A stretch of DNA of 64,000 bases, taken from assembly GCF_001692325.1 (NCBI RefSeq), contig NZ_LXKN01000075.1, positions 124,001 to 188,000 of the forward strand, read 5' to 3'. This stretch comes from Rhizobium sp. AC27/96 (GTDB lineage Bacteria > Pseudomonadota > Alphaproteobacteria > Rhizobiales > Rhizobiaceae). Below, piece by piece: positions 24,928-33,638 of this stretch (the first letter of the stretch is position 1; each line of letters starts with the position of its first letter). Both the position numbers and the translations under genes were made by a program. Below the pieces are notes generated by a model. The model was not told where the DNA came from and did not search any database. It saw nothing but the letters and a program-made list of their open reading frames with translations.

Positions 24928-26223
24928 TTAGCCCTCAAAGGGGTCTGTCACAAGTATGGTGTCCTCGCGCTCCGGACTGGTCGAAAGCATGGCCACCGGC
25001 GCGCCGATCAGCTCTTCCACCTGACGGACATACTTGATCGCCTGCGCCGGCAAATCTGCCCATTTGCGCGCACCGACAGTCGACTCCTTCCAGCCTTCAA
25101 GCGTGATGTAGATCGGCTCGACACGCGCCTGAGCCGCCTGGCTGGACGGAAGATAGTCGATTTCCTTGCCGTCGAGCTTGTAGCCGACGCAGATCTTCAG
25201 CTCGTCAAGGCCATCGAGCACGTCGAGCTTGGTGAGTGCAATACCGGTAATGCCGGAGGTCTTGACTGTCTGGCGCACCAGCACGGCATCGAACCAGCCG
25301 CAGCGGCGCGGACGGCCGGTGTTGACACCGACTTCGCGGCCGACGACCGACAGATGCTTGCCGATTTCGTCATGCAGTTCGCAGGGGAACGGTCCCTCGC
25401 CGACGCGGGTCGTATAGGCCTTGGTGATGCCGAGCACGTAGCCGAGCGCTGTCGGGCCAAGGCCGGAACCGGCGGCAGCCTGGCCGGCAACCGTGTTGGA
25501 CGATGTAACGTAGGGATATGTGCCGTGGTCGTTGTCGAGCAATGCACCCTGTGCACCCTCGAACAGAATGCGTGCGCCGGCCTTGCGCTGCTCGTCGAGG
25601 AGCCGCCAGACATGATCGACGTAAGGAAGAATGTGCTCTGCGACCGAGGTCAGCTCGTCGTGCAGAGCATCGAAAGAAATTTCATCGAGACCCATGCCGC
25701 GACGCAGGGCATTGTGGTGGGTCAGAAGGCGGTCGATCTTGGCAGGCAGCGTTTCCGGCTCGGTCAGATCGACGACGCGGATGGCGCGGCGGCCGACCTT
25801 GTCCTCGTAGGCCGGGCCGATCCCGCGGCGCGTCGTGCCGATCTTCGTGCCGCTATTGGAGGCCGCATCTTCGCGCAAGGCGTCGAGATCGCGGTGCAGC
25901 GACAGGATCAGCGGCGCGTTCTCGGCGATGCGCAGTACGTCAGGCGTAACCGCGATGCCCTGTGCGCGCAGCTTCTCGACCTCGGCAACGAAATGATGCG
26001 GATCGACCACGACGCCATTGCCGATGACGCTCAGCTTGCCGCGCACCAGACCGGACGGCAGCAGCGCGAGCTTGTAGCTGACGCCATCAACGACAAGCGT
26101 ATGACCGGCATTATGGCCGCCCTGAAAGCGTACAATCACATCGGCGCGTTCCGAAAGCCAGTCGACAATCTTGCCCTTGCCTTCATCGCCCCATTGCGAG
26201 CCGATCACTACCACATTCGTCAT
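24928..26223 (-). CDS. purA: PurA, adenylosuccinate synthetase
   Basis: Cytoplasmic enzyme of 431 residues that joins IMP and aspartate with GTP hydrolysis, the first committed step to AMP. The start ATG 26223 gives MTNVVVIGSQWGDEGKGKI, with the GDEGKGK phosphate loop at 12-18. FQGGHNAGHTLV, TTRRGIGPAYEDK, and TTTGRPRRCGWFD-like segments (NTGRPRRCGWFD) are all conserved. Length matches the bacterial family (about 430). A longer in-frame start at 26277 would add 18 residues without family similarity. Confidence 0.97.
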   Translation of the reverse strand: MTNVVVIGSQWGDEGKGKIVDWLSERADVIVRFQGGHNAGHTLVVDGVSYKLALLPSGLVRGKLSVIGNGVVVDPHHFVAEVEKLRAQGIAVTPDVLRIAENAPLILSLHRDLDALREDAASNSGTKIGTTRRGIGPAYEDKVGRRAIRVVDLTEPETLPAKIDRLLTHHNALRRGMGLDEISFDALHDELTSVAEHILPYVDHVWRLLDEQRKAGARILFEGAQGALLDNDHGTYPYVTSSNTVAGQAAAGSGLGPTALGYVLGITKAYTTRVGEGPFPCELHDEIGKHLSVVGREVGVNTGRPRRCGWFDAVLVRQTVKTSGITGIALTKLDVLDGLDELKICVGYKLDGKEIDYLPSSQAAQARVEPIYITLEGWKESTVGARKWADLPAQAIKYVRQVEELIGAPVAMLSTSPEREDTILVTDPFEG

Positions 26224-26427
26224 TTCTCGATTCCCGCTTCCTGCGCACGGAGGCGCGCCTTGCTCAAACCCGCGCATCTATAAAGCTTTGTTTTTGGGAA
26301 AGCGACCCTGTTGTCTCAGGAGAATCGGCTTTTTGCATGACGAATCAGCGCCTCCAACAGGATTTTTCCCGTAAGGGGGCCGGACAAGCCCAAGGACTGG
26401 CTTTGCCCGGCCAGGATCGATCGCCTC

Positions 26428-27234
26428 TCAAGGACCGGGCTTGTGCGCGACGACATGGAAATATTCATGCTCGGGCGATGCGACATCGCCGATCGCGTTT
26501 CCATCCAGATCGAGAAGCAGTGCCGGCATGGCGAAGCCGGCCTCGGCCAGCTGCGACTGCACCTGTGACGGCGTCGTCGCATAGACCATGACACCGAAAT
26601 CATGTGCACCGTGCAACAGAACGGCATGCTCACCATCACGCTGCTCGAAGGGTTTCAGGCGGCGCTGACGCAAGGTGCCGGAGATACGGCCCTCGACGTA
26701 GCGGAGCGTCCTGAGGCCGAGCCGCACCGGATTCGGTGTCCACTCCAGGCGACGATAATCGACCTGATGTTCAAAACCATGCCAGCCGCGATGAAATGTC
26801 GAGAAGACGAAGGCGCCGCCGGAGGCAAGAACACGCGCTGCTTCACGCAGAACGGCAAGCCGGCCGGATGCGTCGACGGAATCGATGCCGTTATAGCTGA
26901 AGACGACCAGATCGAAGCTGGCATCCCCGAAAGCCGACAAATCGCGCGCATCCATCACCTCGAAACGGAGATCCGGATGGTTATGACGGCAAAGCTCGAC
27001 CATCTCGGGTGTGTAGTCCACACCGACATAGTCACTCGCAATCGCACGCAAGAGACCGGCTGTACGGCCCCCGCCGACGCCAATATCGAGAATGCGTCCC
27101 CTGCCCATTTGCGGAGCAGCGATAGCAAAGGCGGCACGCTCGCCTTCGTTAAGATGGCCGCTACTGCGACGATAATCCCGCAAAGCCCAAGGATTACGCC
27201 AGGTCTGGCGGTTAATAGTTTCCATTACATGCAT
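26428..27234 (-). CDS. Class I SAM-dependent methyltransferase
   Basis: A 268-residue methyltransferase with the SAM-binding motif GRILDIGVGGGRTAGLLR (about residues 45-62), followed by VGVDYTPEMVELCR and DASFDLVVFSYNGID. The start ATG at 27234 has GGAG seven bases upstream. The methyl acceptor is unknown. It lies alone between purA and a GNAT gene on the same strand, with 181 bases on the 5' side for a promoter. Confidence 0.85.
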   Translation of the reverse strand: MHVMETINRQTWRNPWALRDYRRSSGHLNEGERAAFAIAAPQMGRGRILDIGVGGGRTAGLLRAIASDYVGVDYTPEMVELCRHNHPDLRFEVMDARDLSAFGDASFDLVVFSYNGIDSVDASGRLAVLREAARVLASGGAFVFSTFHRGWHGFEHQVDYRRLEWTPNPVRLGLRTLRYVEGRISGTLRQRRLKPFEQRDGEHAVLLHGAHDFGVMVYATTPSQVQSQLAEAGFAMPALLLDLDGNAIGDVASPEHEYFHVVAHKPGP

Positions 27235-27415
27235 AACCCGACTCCAATACAGAAAGTGAGCATCTCAATGCTCAATTCCCCCTTGGCGCCCCGGATAATC
27301 TATATAACGGCGGCGTCGAACATGCAGCATCCCGAGGCCGGTTAAGGCCCGATCTGGCGATTAATCGTTTGTTAAGGTTAAAATCGCGCCGGTGGCTGAC
27401 GCGACACGGTCCCGC

Positions 27416-28270
27416 CTAGCCGAGTTCCAGCGTGGTGACGCCGAACACGCGATCAAGCGGTATTGCCGGCGCCTGGCCGCGATACATGCGCGCCGTCTCA
27501 AACACCGGCGACAGGCCAAATTCCTGGGCAAGCGTTACGGCGTGAAGATTATCTGCCGGGACATCCAGATAGATCGGAGCTCCCTTGGCCTCACCGGCCA
27601 GACGCGCCAGCAAAGCCCGCGCTACCTCCGGCTTGTTGGCGAACAATGGACCGATCTTGTAGCCGTCAAAACAGCGCCGGATGGTGCCATAACCACGAAT
27701 TCTGCTGCCGCCGCCGACCATGAAGGATTTGCGCCTTTCCGGCGAACCGCACCAGGCTCTGATGAAAGAATGCCGCAGGCCGGGGAACACACCCTCGTCG
27801 TAGCGCACCAGCCCCTCAAGCTTGCCATGCGTAACCGGCGTGACCTGCGCTGCCTGATCCCCCACATCGGGTATTTGGGCAGAGCCCCCGAAGCGCAGGG
27901 TACGATAGGCCGTCTCGAAGCCGTGCTTGCGATAATATTCCTGCTGCGCGACCACACCGTCCAACCCGACGGTACGATTGCCGGCCAGCGCCATGCCCTT
28001 GTTCCAGAGCTGCTTGCCATAGCCTTTGCCGCGAAATTCCGGGTGCAGCATGTAAAGGCCGATAAAGGCAAAACGTTCGCCATAGCGCACGACGGAAATG
28101 CATCCCACGGGCACCTCACCGATTGCGGCGACGAGGAAACCGGACGGATCCGCCTCCCAGAATGCCGGGGCATCATCGATGCCTGGATTCCACCCCTCCT
28201 GCCGAGCCCATTCGAGAGCGAGCTCCAATTCCCCGGCCCGCATTGTACGCACGGCAAAAGTCGACTTCAT
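27416..28270 (-). CDS. Two-domain GNAT N-acetyltransferase
   Basis: Protein of 284 residues from the start at 28270 (MKSTFAVRTMRAGELE). The N-terminal half is a GNAT domain with the acetyl-CoA loop LHPEFRGKGYGKQLWNKG (about residues 73-90). The C-terminal half, with FMVGGGSRIRGYGTIRR and GAPIYLDVPADN, resembles the second acetyltransferase-like domain (Acetyltransf_18) seen in YitH-type proteins. A start at 28357 is possible but adds 29 residues without similarity. The substrate is unknown. It is divergent from rkpK. Confidence 0.82.
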   Translation of the reverse strand: MKSTFAVRTMRAGELELALEWARQEGWNPGIDDAPAFWEADPSGFLVAAIGEVPVGCISVVRYGERFAFIGLYMLHPEFRGKGYGKQLWNKGMALAGNRTVGLDGVVAQQEYYRKHGFETAYRTLRFGGSAQIPDVGDQAAQVTPVTHGKLEGLVRYDEGVFPGLRHSFIRAWCGSPERRKSFMVGGGSRIRGYGTIRRCFDGYKIGPLFANKPEVARALLARLAGEAKGAPIYLDVPADNLHAVTLAQEFGLSPVFETARMYRGQAPAIPLDRVFGVTTLELG

Positions 28271-28597
28271 GCAATAGTCCCGAACCGCCCATTGTATATT
28301 CGTTCCGGAAGGAACGATTGCGCCCAATTCATCATGCGGCAACATGATGTCATTCACAAGCGATAGGCAATGATAGCCTTAAAGTACAAAGGCTTCGTTT
28401 CATTTGGGGCACAGGTAAAGGCGTAGTAGAACGACGTGACCGCAATCAGCCCTTTATGACACTTCTGTCGCAATTCCTTTGGCGGGAGCATCGGATATAG
28501 GCGTGCCCATTGATCCTGTGTATAAGCGCAGGCGATCGCCCATGCAGGCTCCGCGCCCCGACGCCGGAGCCCGCGCCAGCAAGAGGATTGAAGTTTC
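28271..28597. other. Divergent intergenic region before rkpK
   Basis: No gene is supported in these 327 bases. A GC-rich hairpin, GGCTCCG (28547-28553) / CGGAGCC (28565-28571) with an 11-nt loop, lies 26 bases before the rkpK start and may affect its leader. The ribosome site AAGAGGA follows it. An open minus-strand frame through this area lacks protein-like features. Confidence 0.45.
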
Positions 28598-29920
28598 ATG
28601 CGCATCACGATGATCGGCTCGGGATATGTGGGGCTCGTGTCCGGCGTCTGTTTTGCCGATTTCGGCCATGACGTCATCTGCGTCGACAAGGACGCAAGCA
28701 AGATCGAGGCGCTGCAGCGCGGCGAGATCCCGATCTTCGAACCCGGCCTGGAGCAGCTTGTCGCAGACAATGTCCGCGCCGGCCGCCTCTCCTTCACGAC
28801 GAATGTCGAGACGAGCGTCGCCGACAGCGATGTCGTCTTCATCGCCGTTGGCACGCCGTCAAGACGCGGCGACGGCCATGCCGACCTCTCCTATGTCTAT
28901 GCCGCTGCCCGCGAAATCGCCGAACACGTCAAGGGCTTCACCGTCATCGTCACGAAATCGACCGTGCCGGTCGGCACCGGCGACGAAGTCGAGCGCATCG
29001 TGCGCGAAACCAATCCGCAGGCCGATGTCGCCATCGTTTCCAATCCGGAATTCCTACGCGAAGGCGCTGCCATCGAGGACTTCAAGCGTCCGGACCGCAT
29101 CGTCATCGGCCTCAATGACGACCGCGCCCGCGGCGTCATGACCGAAGTCTACCGCCCGCTCTACCTCAACCAGGCGCCGCTGCTCTTCACCGCCCGCCGC
29201 ACCTCGGAACTGATCAAATACGCCGCCAACGCCTTCCTCGCCATGAAGATCACCTTCATCAACGAGATGGCCGATCTTTGCGAGAAGGTCGGCGCCAATG
29301 TGCAGGAAGTATCGCGCGGCATCGGCCTTGACGGCCGCATCGGCTCGAAATTCCTGCATGCCGGCCCCGGCTATGGCGGCTCCTGTTTTCCGAAGGATAC
29401 GTTGGCGCTGGCAAAGACCGCGCAGGATTTCGACGCCCCCGTGCGCCTGATCGAGACCACGATCTCCATCAACGACAACCGCAAGCGCGCCATGGGCCGC
29501 AAGGTGATCGCGGCGATGGGCGGCGATATCAGGGGCAAGTCGATTGCGGTCCTGGGCCTGACCTTCAAGCCGAACACCGATGACATGCGCGATAGTCCGG
29601 CGATCTCGGTCATCCAGACGCTGCAGGACGCCGGCGCGACCGTCAGCGGCTATGATCCCGAGGGCATGGATAATGCCCGGCTTGTCCTGAACGATATCAC
29701 CTATGCCGATGACGCCTATGGTGCCGCTCGCGGCGCCGATGCGCTCGTCATCGTCACCGAATGGAACCAGTTCCGCGCGCTGGATTTCGCGCGACTGAAA
29801 TCCGTCATGAAATCGCCCGTCCTTGTCGACCTCAGAAACATCTATCGCCATGACGAGGTCACAAAGCACGGCTTTGCCTATACCAGTATCGGCAGACCGA
29901 TGAACGGCGCCGAACTCTAG
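28598..29920 (+). CDS. rkpK: RkpK, UDP-glucose 6-dehydrogenase
   Basis: NAD-dependent enzyme, 440 residues, that oxidises UDP-glucose twice to UDP-glucuronate. The NAD motif MRITMIGSGYVGLVSGVCF starts the protein, SNPEFLREGAA lies at 148-158, and the catalytic cysteine is C263 in GYGGSCFPKDT. The conserved AVLGLTFKPNTDDMRDSP follows in the C-terminal UDP-binding domain. The next gene encodes the epimerase that uses its product, the same rkpK-lpsL order known in Sinorhizobium, where it supplies UDP-uronic acids to K-antigen and lipopolysaccharide. Confidence 0.94.
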   Translation: MRITMIGSGYVGLVSGVCFADFGHDVICVDKDASKIEALQRGEIPIFEPGLEQLVADNVRAGRLSFTTNVETSVADSDVVFIAVGTPSRRGDGHADLSYVYAAAREIAEHVKGFTVIVTKSTVPVGTGDEVERIVRETNPQADVAIVSNPEFLREGAAIEDFKRPDRIVIGLNDDRARGVMTEVYRPLYLNQAPLLFTARRTSELIKYAANAFLAMKITFINEMADLCEKVGANVQEVSRGIGLDGRIGSKFLHAGPGYGGSCFPKDTLALAKTAQDFDAPVRLIETTISINDNRKRAMGRKVIAAMGGDIRGKSIAVLGLTFKPNTDDMRDSPAISVIQTLQDAGATVSGYDPEGMDNARLVLNDITYADDAYGAARGADALVIVTEWNQFRALDFARLKSVMKSPVLVDLRNIYRHDEVTKHGFAYTSIGRPMNGAEL

Positions 29921-29927
29921 AACGTCT

Positions 29928-29973
29928 ACGTATTTCCGGGCGGAAAACCGCCGCGCACTTTTTCTGGAAATGC
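29928..29973. repeat. Partial copy of the RIME-like repeat
   Basis: About 46 bases that, read on the minus strand, match the left half of the element at 15239-15284 with three substitutions and one indel; both share the segment GTGCGCGGCGGTTTTCCG. It fills most of the gap between rkpK and lpsL and includes the ATG at 29970. Confidence 0.75.
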
Positions 29974-29993
29974 TTCAAGCAAAGGCCGATCCA

Positions 29994-30998
29994 TTGCGTT
30001 ATCTCATCACCGGCACCGCCGGCTTCATCGGGTTCCATCTCGCAAGACGCCTGCTCGACGAGGGCCATTTCGTCGTCGGCTTCGACGGCATGACGCCCTA
30101 TTACGACGTCAGGCTCAAGGAGAAGCGCACGGCCATTCTCGCGCGTTCCAACGGCTTCAAGGCTGTCACCGGGATGCTCGAAGACAAGGCCGCTCTCGAT
30201 CATGCCGCCGAGCTTGCCGAGCCTGACGTGATCGTCCATCTCGCAGCCCAGGCCGGCGTTCGCTACAGCCTCGAAAACCCACGCTCCTACGTCGATTCCA
30301 ACCTCATTGGTTCATTCAATATCCTGGAACTGGCGAGAAACCTGCAGCCGAAGCACCTGCTGCTGGCTTCCACCTCCTCCGTCTATGGCGCCAACGAAAA
30401 GATCCCTTTCGCCGAAAGCGACAAGGCCGACGAGCAGATGACGATCTATGCGGCGACGAAGAAGAGCATGGAGCTGATGGCGCATAGCTACGCCCATCTA
30501 TTCAATATCCCGACGACCGCCTTCCGCTTCTTCACCGTTTACGGCCCCTGGGGCCGCCCGGACATGGCGCTGTTCAAATTCGTCGATGCCATCAGGAACG
30601 ACAGGCCGATCGAGATCTACGGCGAAGGCAAGATGAGCCGCGATTTCACCTATATCGACGATCTCGTCGAAGGCATCATCCGGCTGATCGGCGTTGTTCC
30701 GTCAGAGGAAAACCGGGTGGTATGGGAGACCATTACCGATACGCTGTCGAAGAACGCGCCCTTCCGCGTCGTCAATATCGGCGGCGGCCAGCCCGTGGGG
30801 CTGATGACCTTCGTCGAAACCATCGAGACGATGCTCGGCAAGAAGGCGATCCGCCATATGCTGCCGATGCAGCCCGGCGATGTTCACAATACCTATGCCG
30901 TGCCGGACCTCTTGGTGGCGCTCACCGGCTTCAAGCCGCAGATCGACGTCGATGTCGGCGTGCGCCGCTTCGTCGAGTGGTATCAGGAAAACTACTGA
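29994..30998 (+). CDS. lpsL: LpsL, UDP-glucuronate 4-epimerase
   Basis: Short-chain epimerase of 334 residues that converts UDP-glucuronate to UDP-galacturonate for surface polysaccharide. It has the Rossmann motif MRYLITGTAGFIGFHLA with the glycines at 7, 10 and 13, the serine region LLASTSSVYG, and the catalytic YAATKK (Y152, K156). FFTVYGPWGRPDMALFKF is typical of UDP-uronate epimerases. The start is taken as TTG 29994, with AAAGG eight bases upstream, because the only upstream ATG (29970) lies inside the dispersed repeat; that would add eight residues. It forms an operon with rkpK. Confidence 0.9.
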   Translation: MRYLITGTAGFIGFHLARRLLDEGHFVVGFDGMTPYYDVRLKEKRTAILARSNGFKAVTGMLEDKAALDHAAELAEPDVIVHLAAQAGVRYSLENPRSYVDSNLIGSFNILELARNLQPKHLLLASTSSVYGANEKIPFAESDKADEQMTIYAATKKSMELMAHSYAHLFNIPTTAFRFFTVYGPWGRPDMALFKFVDAIRNDRPIEIYGEGKMSRDFTYIDDLVEGIIRLIGVVPSEENRVVWETITDTLSKNAPFRVVNIGGGQPVGLMTFVETIETMLGKKAIRHMLPMQPGDVHNTYAVPDLLVALTGFKPQIDVDVGVRRFVEWYQENY

Positions 30999-31007
30999 GG
31001 AAAAGGA

Positions 31008-31538
31008 CTATCCGGCCGGGTGATAGGCCCGGTCGAAATAGATGAGCCCTTGCCCGCCATCGCGCAGCCGGATGGCATCGACTTCGCACATAAGAATGTC
31101 ATGAGTCCCGCCATCGGCCTGGCGCACGATGCGGCAGTCGAACGAAACAAGTGCATCCTCGAGCGCAGGCGAACCGGTCGACAGTTCCGACCATGCGGCC
31201 GCGGCGAAGCGCTCGGCGACAGGCGTCTTGCCACCGAAGAGACGTGAAAGGTCCTGGTGGCCTTCGGACAGCACGTTGACGCAGAGTACGCCATTCTCGG
31301 TCACGGCAGGATGAACCGAAGCACCGCGATTGAGACAGACGAGCAGTGTCGGAGGGTTGTCGGTGACGCTGCAGACAGCAGTCGCGGCAAAACCAGCAAG
31401 CCCTGCCGGACCGTTGGTCGTGACGATATTCACGGCTGCCGCCATACGCGCCATGGCGTTGCGAAATTCGGTTCGCACAGCATCGGGATCGGCGACGGGC
31501 ACCGCCTTCTCCATCGCCACGGACGTTTTCATATTCAT
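31008..31538 (-). CDS. Flavin reductase family protein (RutF/HpaC-like)
   Basis: Predicted NAD(P)H:flavin oxidoreductase of 176 residues that would supply reduced flavin to a monooxygenase. The FMN-binding fold shows FRNAMARMAAAVNIVTTNG, GFAATAVCSVTDNPPTLLVCLN and the closing LIYFDRAYHPAG. The start used is ATG 31538 (MNMKTSV). The C-terminus resembles RutF of pyrimidine degradation, but no rutA-E gene is near, so the partner monooxygenase is unknown. It converges with lpsL, nine bases away. Confidence 0.85.
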   Translation of the reverse strand: MNMKTSVAMEKAVPVADPDAVRTEFRNAMARMAAAVNIVTTNGPAGLAGFAATAVCSVTDNPPTLLVCLNRGASVHPAVTENGVLCVNVLSEGHQDLSRLFGGKTPVAERFAAAAWSELSTGSPALEDALVSFDCRIVRQADGGTHDILMCEVDAIRLRDGGQGLIYFDRAYHPAG

Positions 31539-31823
31539 TCCCACTATCCCTACAAGCTCAGCCGGATGACCCAACGTATCGGGTCGAAGCGACGATCTCA
31601 AGCAACGGCATTTCCCGAAAGCCGCATCCCGAGAGCAATTAGTTTTCTATAAAATCTATCAACAATAGGAAAAGCTATCCCGGCCGCCAGTATCTGGGGT
31701 ATTTGCGCCTATTACTGCCGACCGAATCCGAAGCATCAAGCTGGCGTCCCATCGGCGAGACGACGGGACGTTTCCTTGACGGCATCGGCACGAGATGCGC
31801 GGTTCCTTAGGCTGCTTCCGCCG

Positions 31824-32552
31824 TTAGGTCCGCGTCGAGATCAGCAGAAACATCGGGCGTTCGCGCTCGATCACCCAATCCGGATGAAGGGCCAGATCTT
31901 CGTCGCTCGGCGACCACTCCTCGACATGGGCGATCGCAAAGCCCGATTTTATCAGCAGATTGAGCGTCGTGCCCATGGTGCGATGCTGCTTGACGACGCC
32001 TTCGGCGAGCCAGTTGGTCAGCCGTTTCCCCTCGATCTGATAGGCATTGAGCGGCCAGGTCTTGCCGCCATCCGCGTCGGTCAACCACTCCGGCTGACGC
32101 GGCGCCATGTAGATCGGATGTTCGATCGAAAAGATCAGCCGGCCGCCGGGCTTCAACGACTGGCGGATATTTGCCAGAAGCCCGGCAAAGTCCTCGATGT
32201 AATGGAAAGCCAGGGAGCTGTAGACCAGATCGAAGCTCGCCTTGGGAAGCTCCAGCTTCTCCAGATCCGCCCTGCCGTAGCGGATGCGCTCATCCTTCGT
32301 CTCGACGCGGGCGCGATCCAGCATCTTGTCGGACACATCGAGCCCCAGCACATTGGCGGCACCCTGCTCCGCCGCCCAGCGGCAGAACCAGCCGAAGCCA
32401 CAGCCAAGATCGACGACATCGAGACCATGCAGATCCGGCAGCAACGCCCGTATCGCCGGCCATTCCGCTGCCCCCGCCAACCCTTCGACAGACCGCTGAA
32501 GCCGGCTATAGCCTTCGAAAAAGCCTGGATCGTCGTAGATGTTCTGGGTCAT
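31824..32552 (-). CDS. Class I SAM-dependent methyltransferase
   Basis: A 242-residue methyltransferase with SAM motif LDVVDLGCGFGWFCRWAAE (about 44-62), then VLGLDVSDKMLDRAR and FDLVYSSLAFHYIEDF, the motif order of UbiE/Methyltransf_11 enzymes. The start ATG 32552 has AGGAGA upstream. No neighbour suggests the substrate; the gene stands alone with 285 bases to its 3' side before the flavin reductase start. Confidence 0.85.
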   Translation of the reverse strand: MTQNIYDDPGFFEGYSRLQRSVEGLAGAAEWPAIRALLPDLHGLDVVDLGCGFGWFCRWAAEQGAANVLGLDVSDKMLDRARVETKDERIRYGRADLEKLELPKASFDLVYSSLAFHYIEDFAGLLANIRQSLKPGGRLIFSIEHPIYMAPRQPEWLTDADGGKTWPLNAYQIEGKRLTNWLAEGVVKQHRTMGTTLNLLIKSGFAIAHVEEWSPSDEDLALHPDWVIERERPMFLLISTRT

Positions 32553-32681
32553 CGCAGTCTCCTATGCTCTCCGCGGCGAGCGATTGGCCGCATCGGCAAA
32601 TATCAGTCGAACCTCCCCCGCATAGACCATAACGAAGCCGGCGCAAAGTCGGAGGAAGGGAGGTGAGGCGGCGGGCGGCTG

Positions 32682-33191
32682 TCAAACCGCCGTCTTCGGC
32701 CGCGCCAACCATTGCGAATAGGGCTTGATGCCAAAACCCGGATCGGCGGCCTCCTCAAGCACATGGATGAACTCTATCGAATGCCCGTCTGGATCGGAAA
32801 AATACTGCGAAACCGCCGGCATCCAGCCGACAACGACCGGCTCATCGAGCGGCTCTCCATAAAAGCCCTTCGGCTGAACGCCGTTAGCCTTCAAGGCGGC
32901 AGCCGAGCGAACAACATCGTCGAGAGAGGTTCTCAACGCGATATGAAGACGCATGCGAAGAGGCGCGCTGCCCGTTTCCCAGAGGCCCAGCATACTCGTG
33001 CGCTTGTCCCCGATCCAAAGGAAGCCGACATTCCTGCTTTCGATAATGGTCGCAACCTCGAGCTTCAGAATATCACGGTAAAATCCGATGGAGCGCTGAA
33101 GATCGGACACCGTCAGATGCGTTTCGTAAAGCCCCGTTATGTCGGGCATTTTCGGATCGACTGATTGCACCGGGCTGCCCGTCATCATCAC
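32682..33191 (-). CDS. VOC-superfamily (glyoxalase-like) protein
   Basis: A 169-residue metal-binding vicinal-oxygen-chelate protein. The fold begins at GLYETHLTVSDLQRSIGFYRD, with the metal-ligand histidine in THLTV, and the second half has FYGEPLDEPVV and FSDPDGHSIEFIHV with the closing DPDGH signature. Three consecutive ATG codons (33191, 33188, 33185) overlap the ridA stop, so the exact start is uncertain by two residues. Translational coupling to ridA is likely. The reaction is unknown; dioxygenase, glyoxalase and resistance proteins share the fold. Confidence 0.82.
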   Translation of the reverse strand: MMMTGSPVQSVDPKMPDITGLYETHLTVSDLQRSIGFYRDILKLEVATIIESRNVGFLWIGDKRTSMLGLWETGSAPLRMRLHIALRTSLDDVVRSAAALKANGVQPKGFYGEPLDEPVVVGWMPAVSQYFSDPDGHSIEFIHVLEEAADPGFGIKPYSQWLARPKTAV

Positions 33192-33580
33192 ACCACCTTC
33201 GCGGCCGTGACCTCGACCTCCACCAGAAACTCAGCCCGGGTAAACCCGCTGACGATCAGCAGCGTCGAAACCGGTTTGGGATCAAGCGTATAGCGGTCGC
33301 GCACCGCCATATAGGCAGGAAAATCCTCACGCGTGGTGACGAAGCCGGCGATACGGATGACATCGGCGAAGCTCATGCCGGCATCATCGAGAATGGCGTT
33401 GATCGCCTGGAAACACATCTCTGCCTGGGCAGTCACATCATGCGGGATACGGTCATCGAGGCCGATGCCGAGCTGGCCCGACGTGACCAGAAGACTGGCG
33501 CCGGGCGGCGCCAGCAGGCCGTGATTGTAATTGCCGAAGGGGCGTCGGACAGACGGTGGATTGAATACCTTCTTCATCAA
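33188..33580 (-). CDS. RidA-family protein
   Basis: A 130-residue member of the RidA/YjgF/UK114 family, which hydrolyse reactive enamine/imine intermediates made by PLP enzymes. Family features seen: LLVTSGQLGIGLDD near the start, EMCFQAINAILDDAGMSFADVIRI in the middle, and PVSTLLIVSGFTRAEFLVEVEVTA at the end. The position of the usual catalytic Arg (normally in the PARS/xxxR segment) reads STLLIVSGFTRAEF, so the subgroup is not the classical archetypal RidA. It overlaps the VOC gene and is in the same operon. Confidence 0.85.
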   Translation of the reverse strand: MMKKVFNPPSVRRPFGNYNHGLLAPPGASLLVTSGQLGIGLDDRIPHDVTAQAEMCFQAINAILDDAGMSFADVIRIAGFVTTREDFPAYMAVRDRYTLDPKPVSTLLIVSGFTRAEFLVEVEVTAAKVV

Positions 33581-33638
33581 TATCGACTCCTCGTGATCGG
33601 AGCGATTTCAACATTTTGAGGCGAAGCCCACAAGCCGT

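Noticed and set aside
28354..28854. A minus-strand frame running from rkpK into the divergent gap
   Set aside because: Its N-terminal half is antisense to rkpK and the remaining part lacks a start, ribosome site or family features.
31008..31538. Calling the flavin reductase RutF of pyrimidine degradation
   Set aside because: No rutA-E gene lies nearby, so the specific name is not supported.
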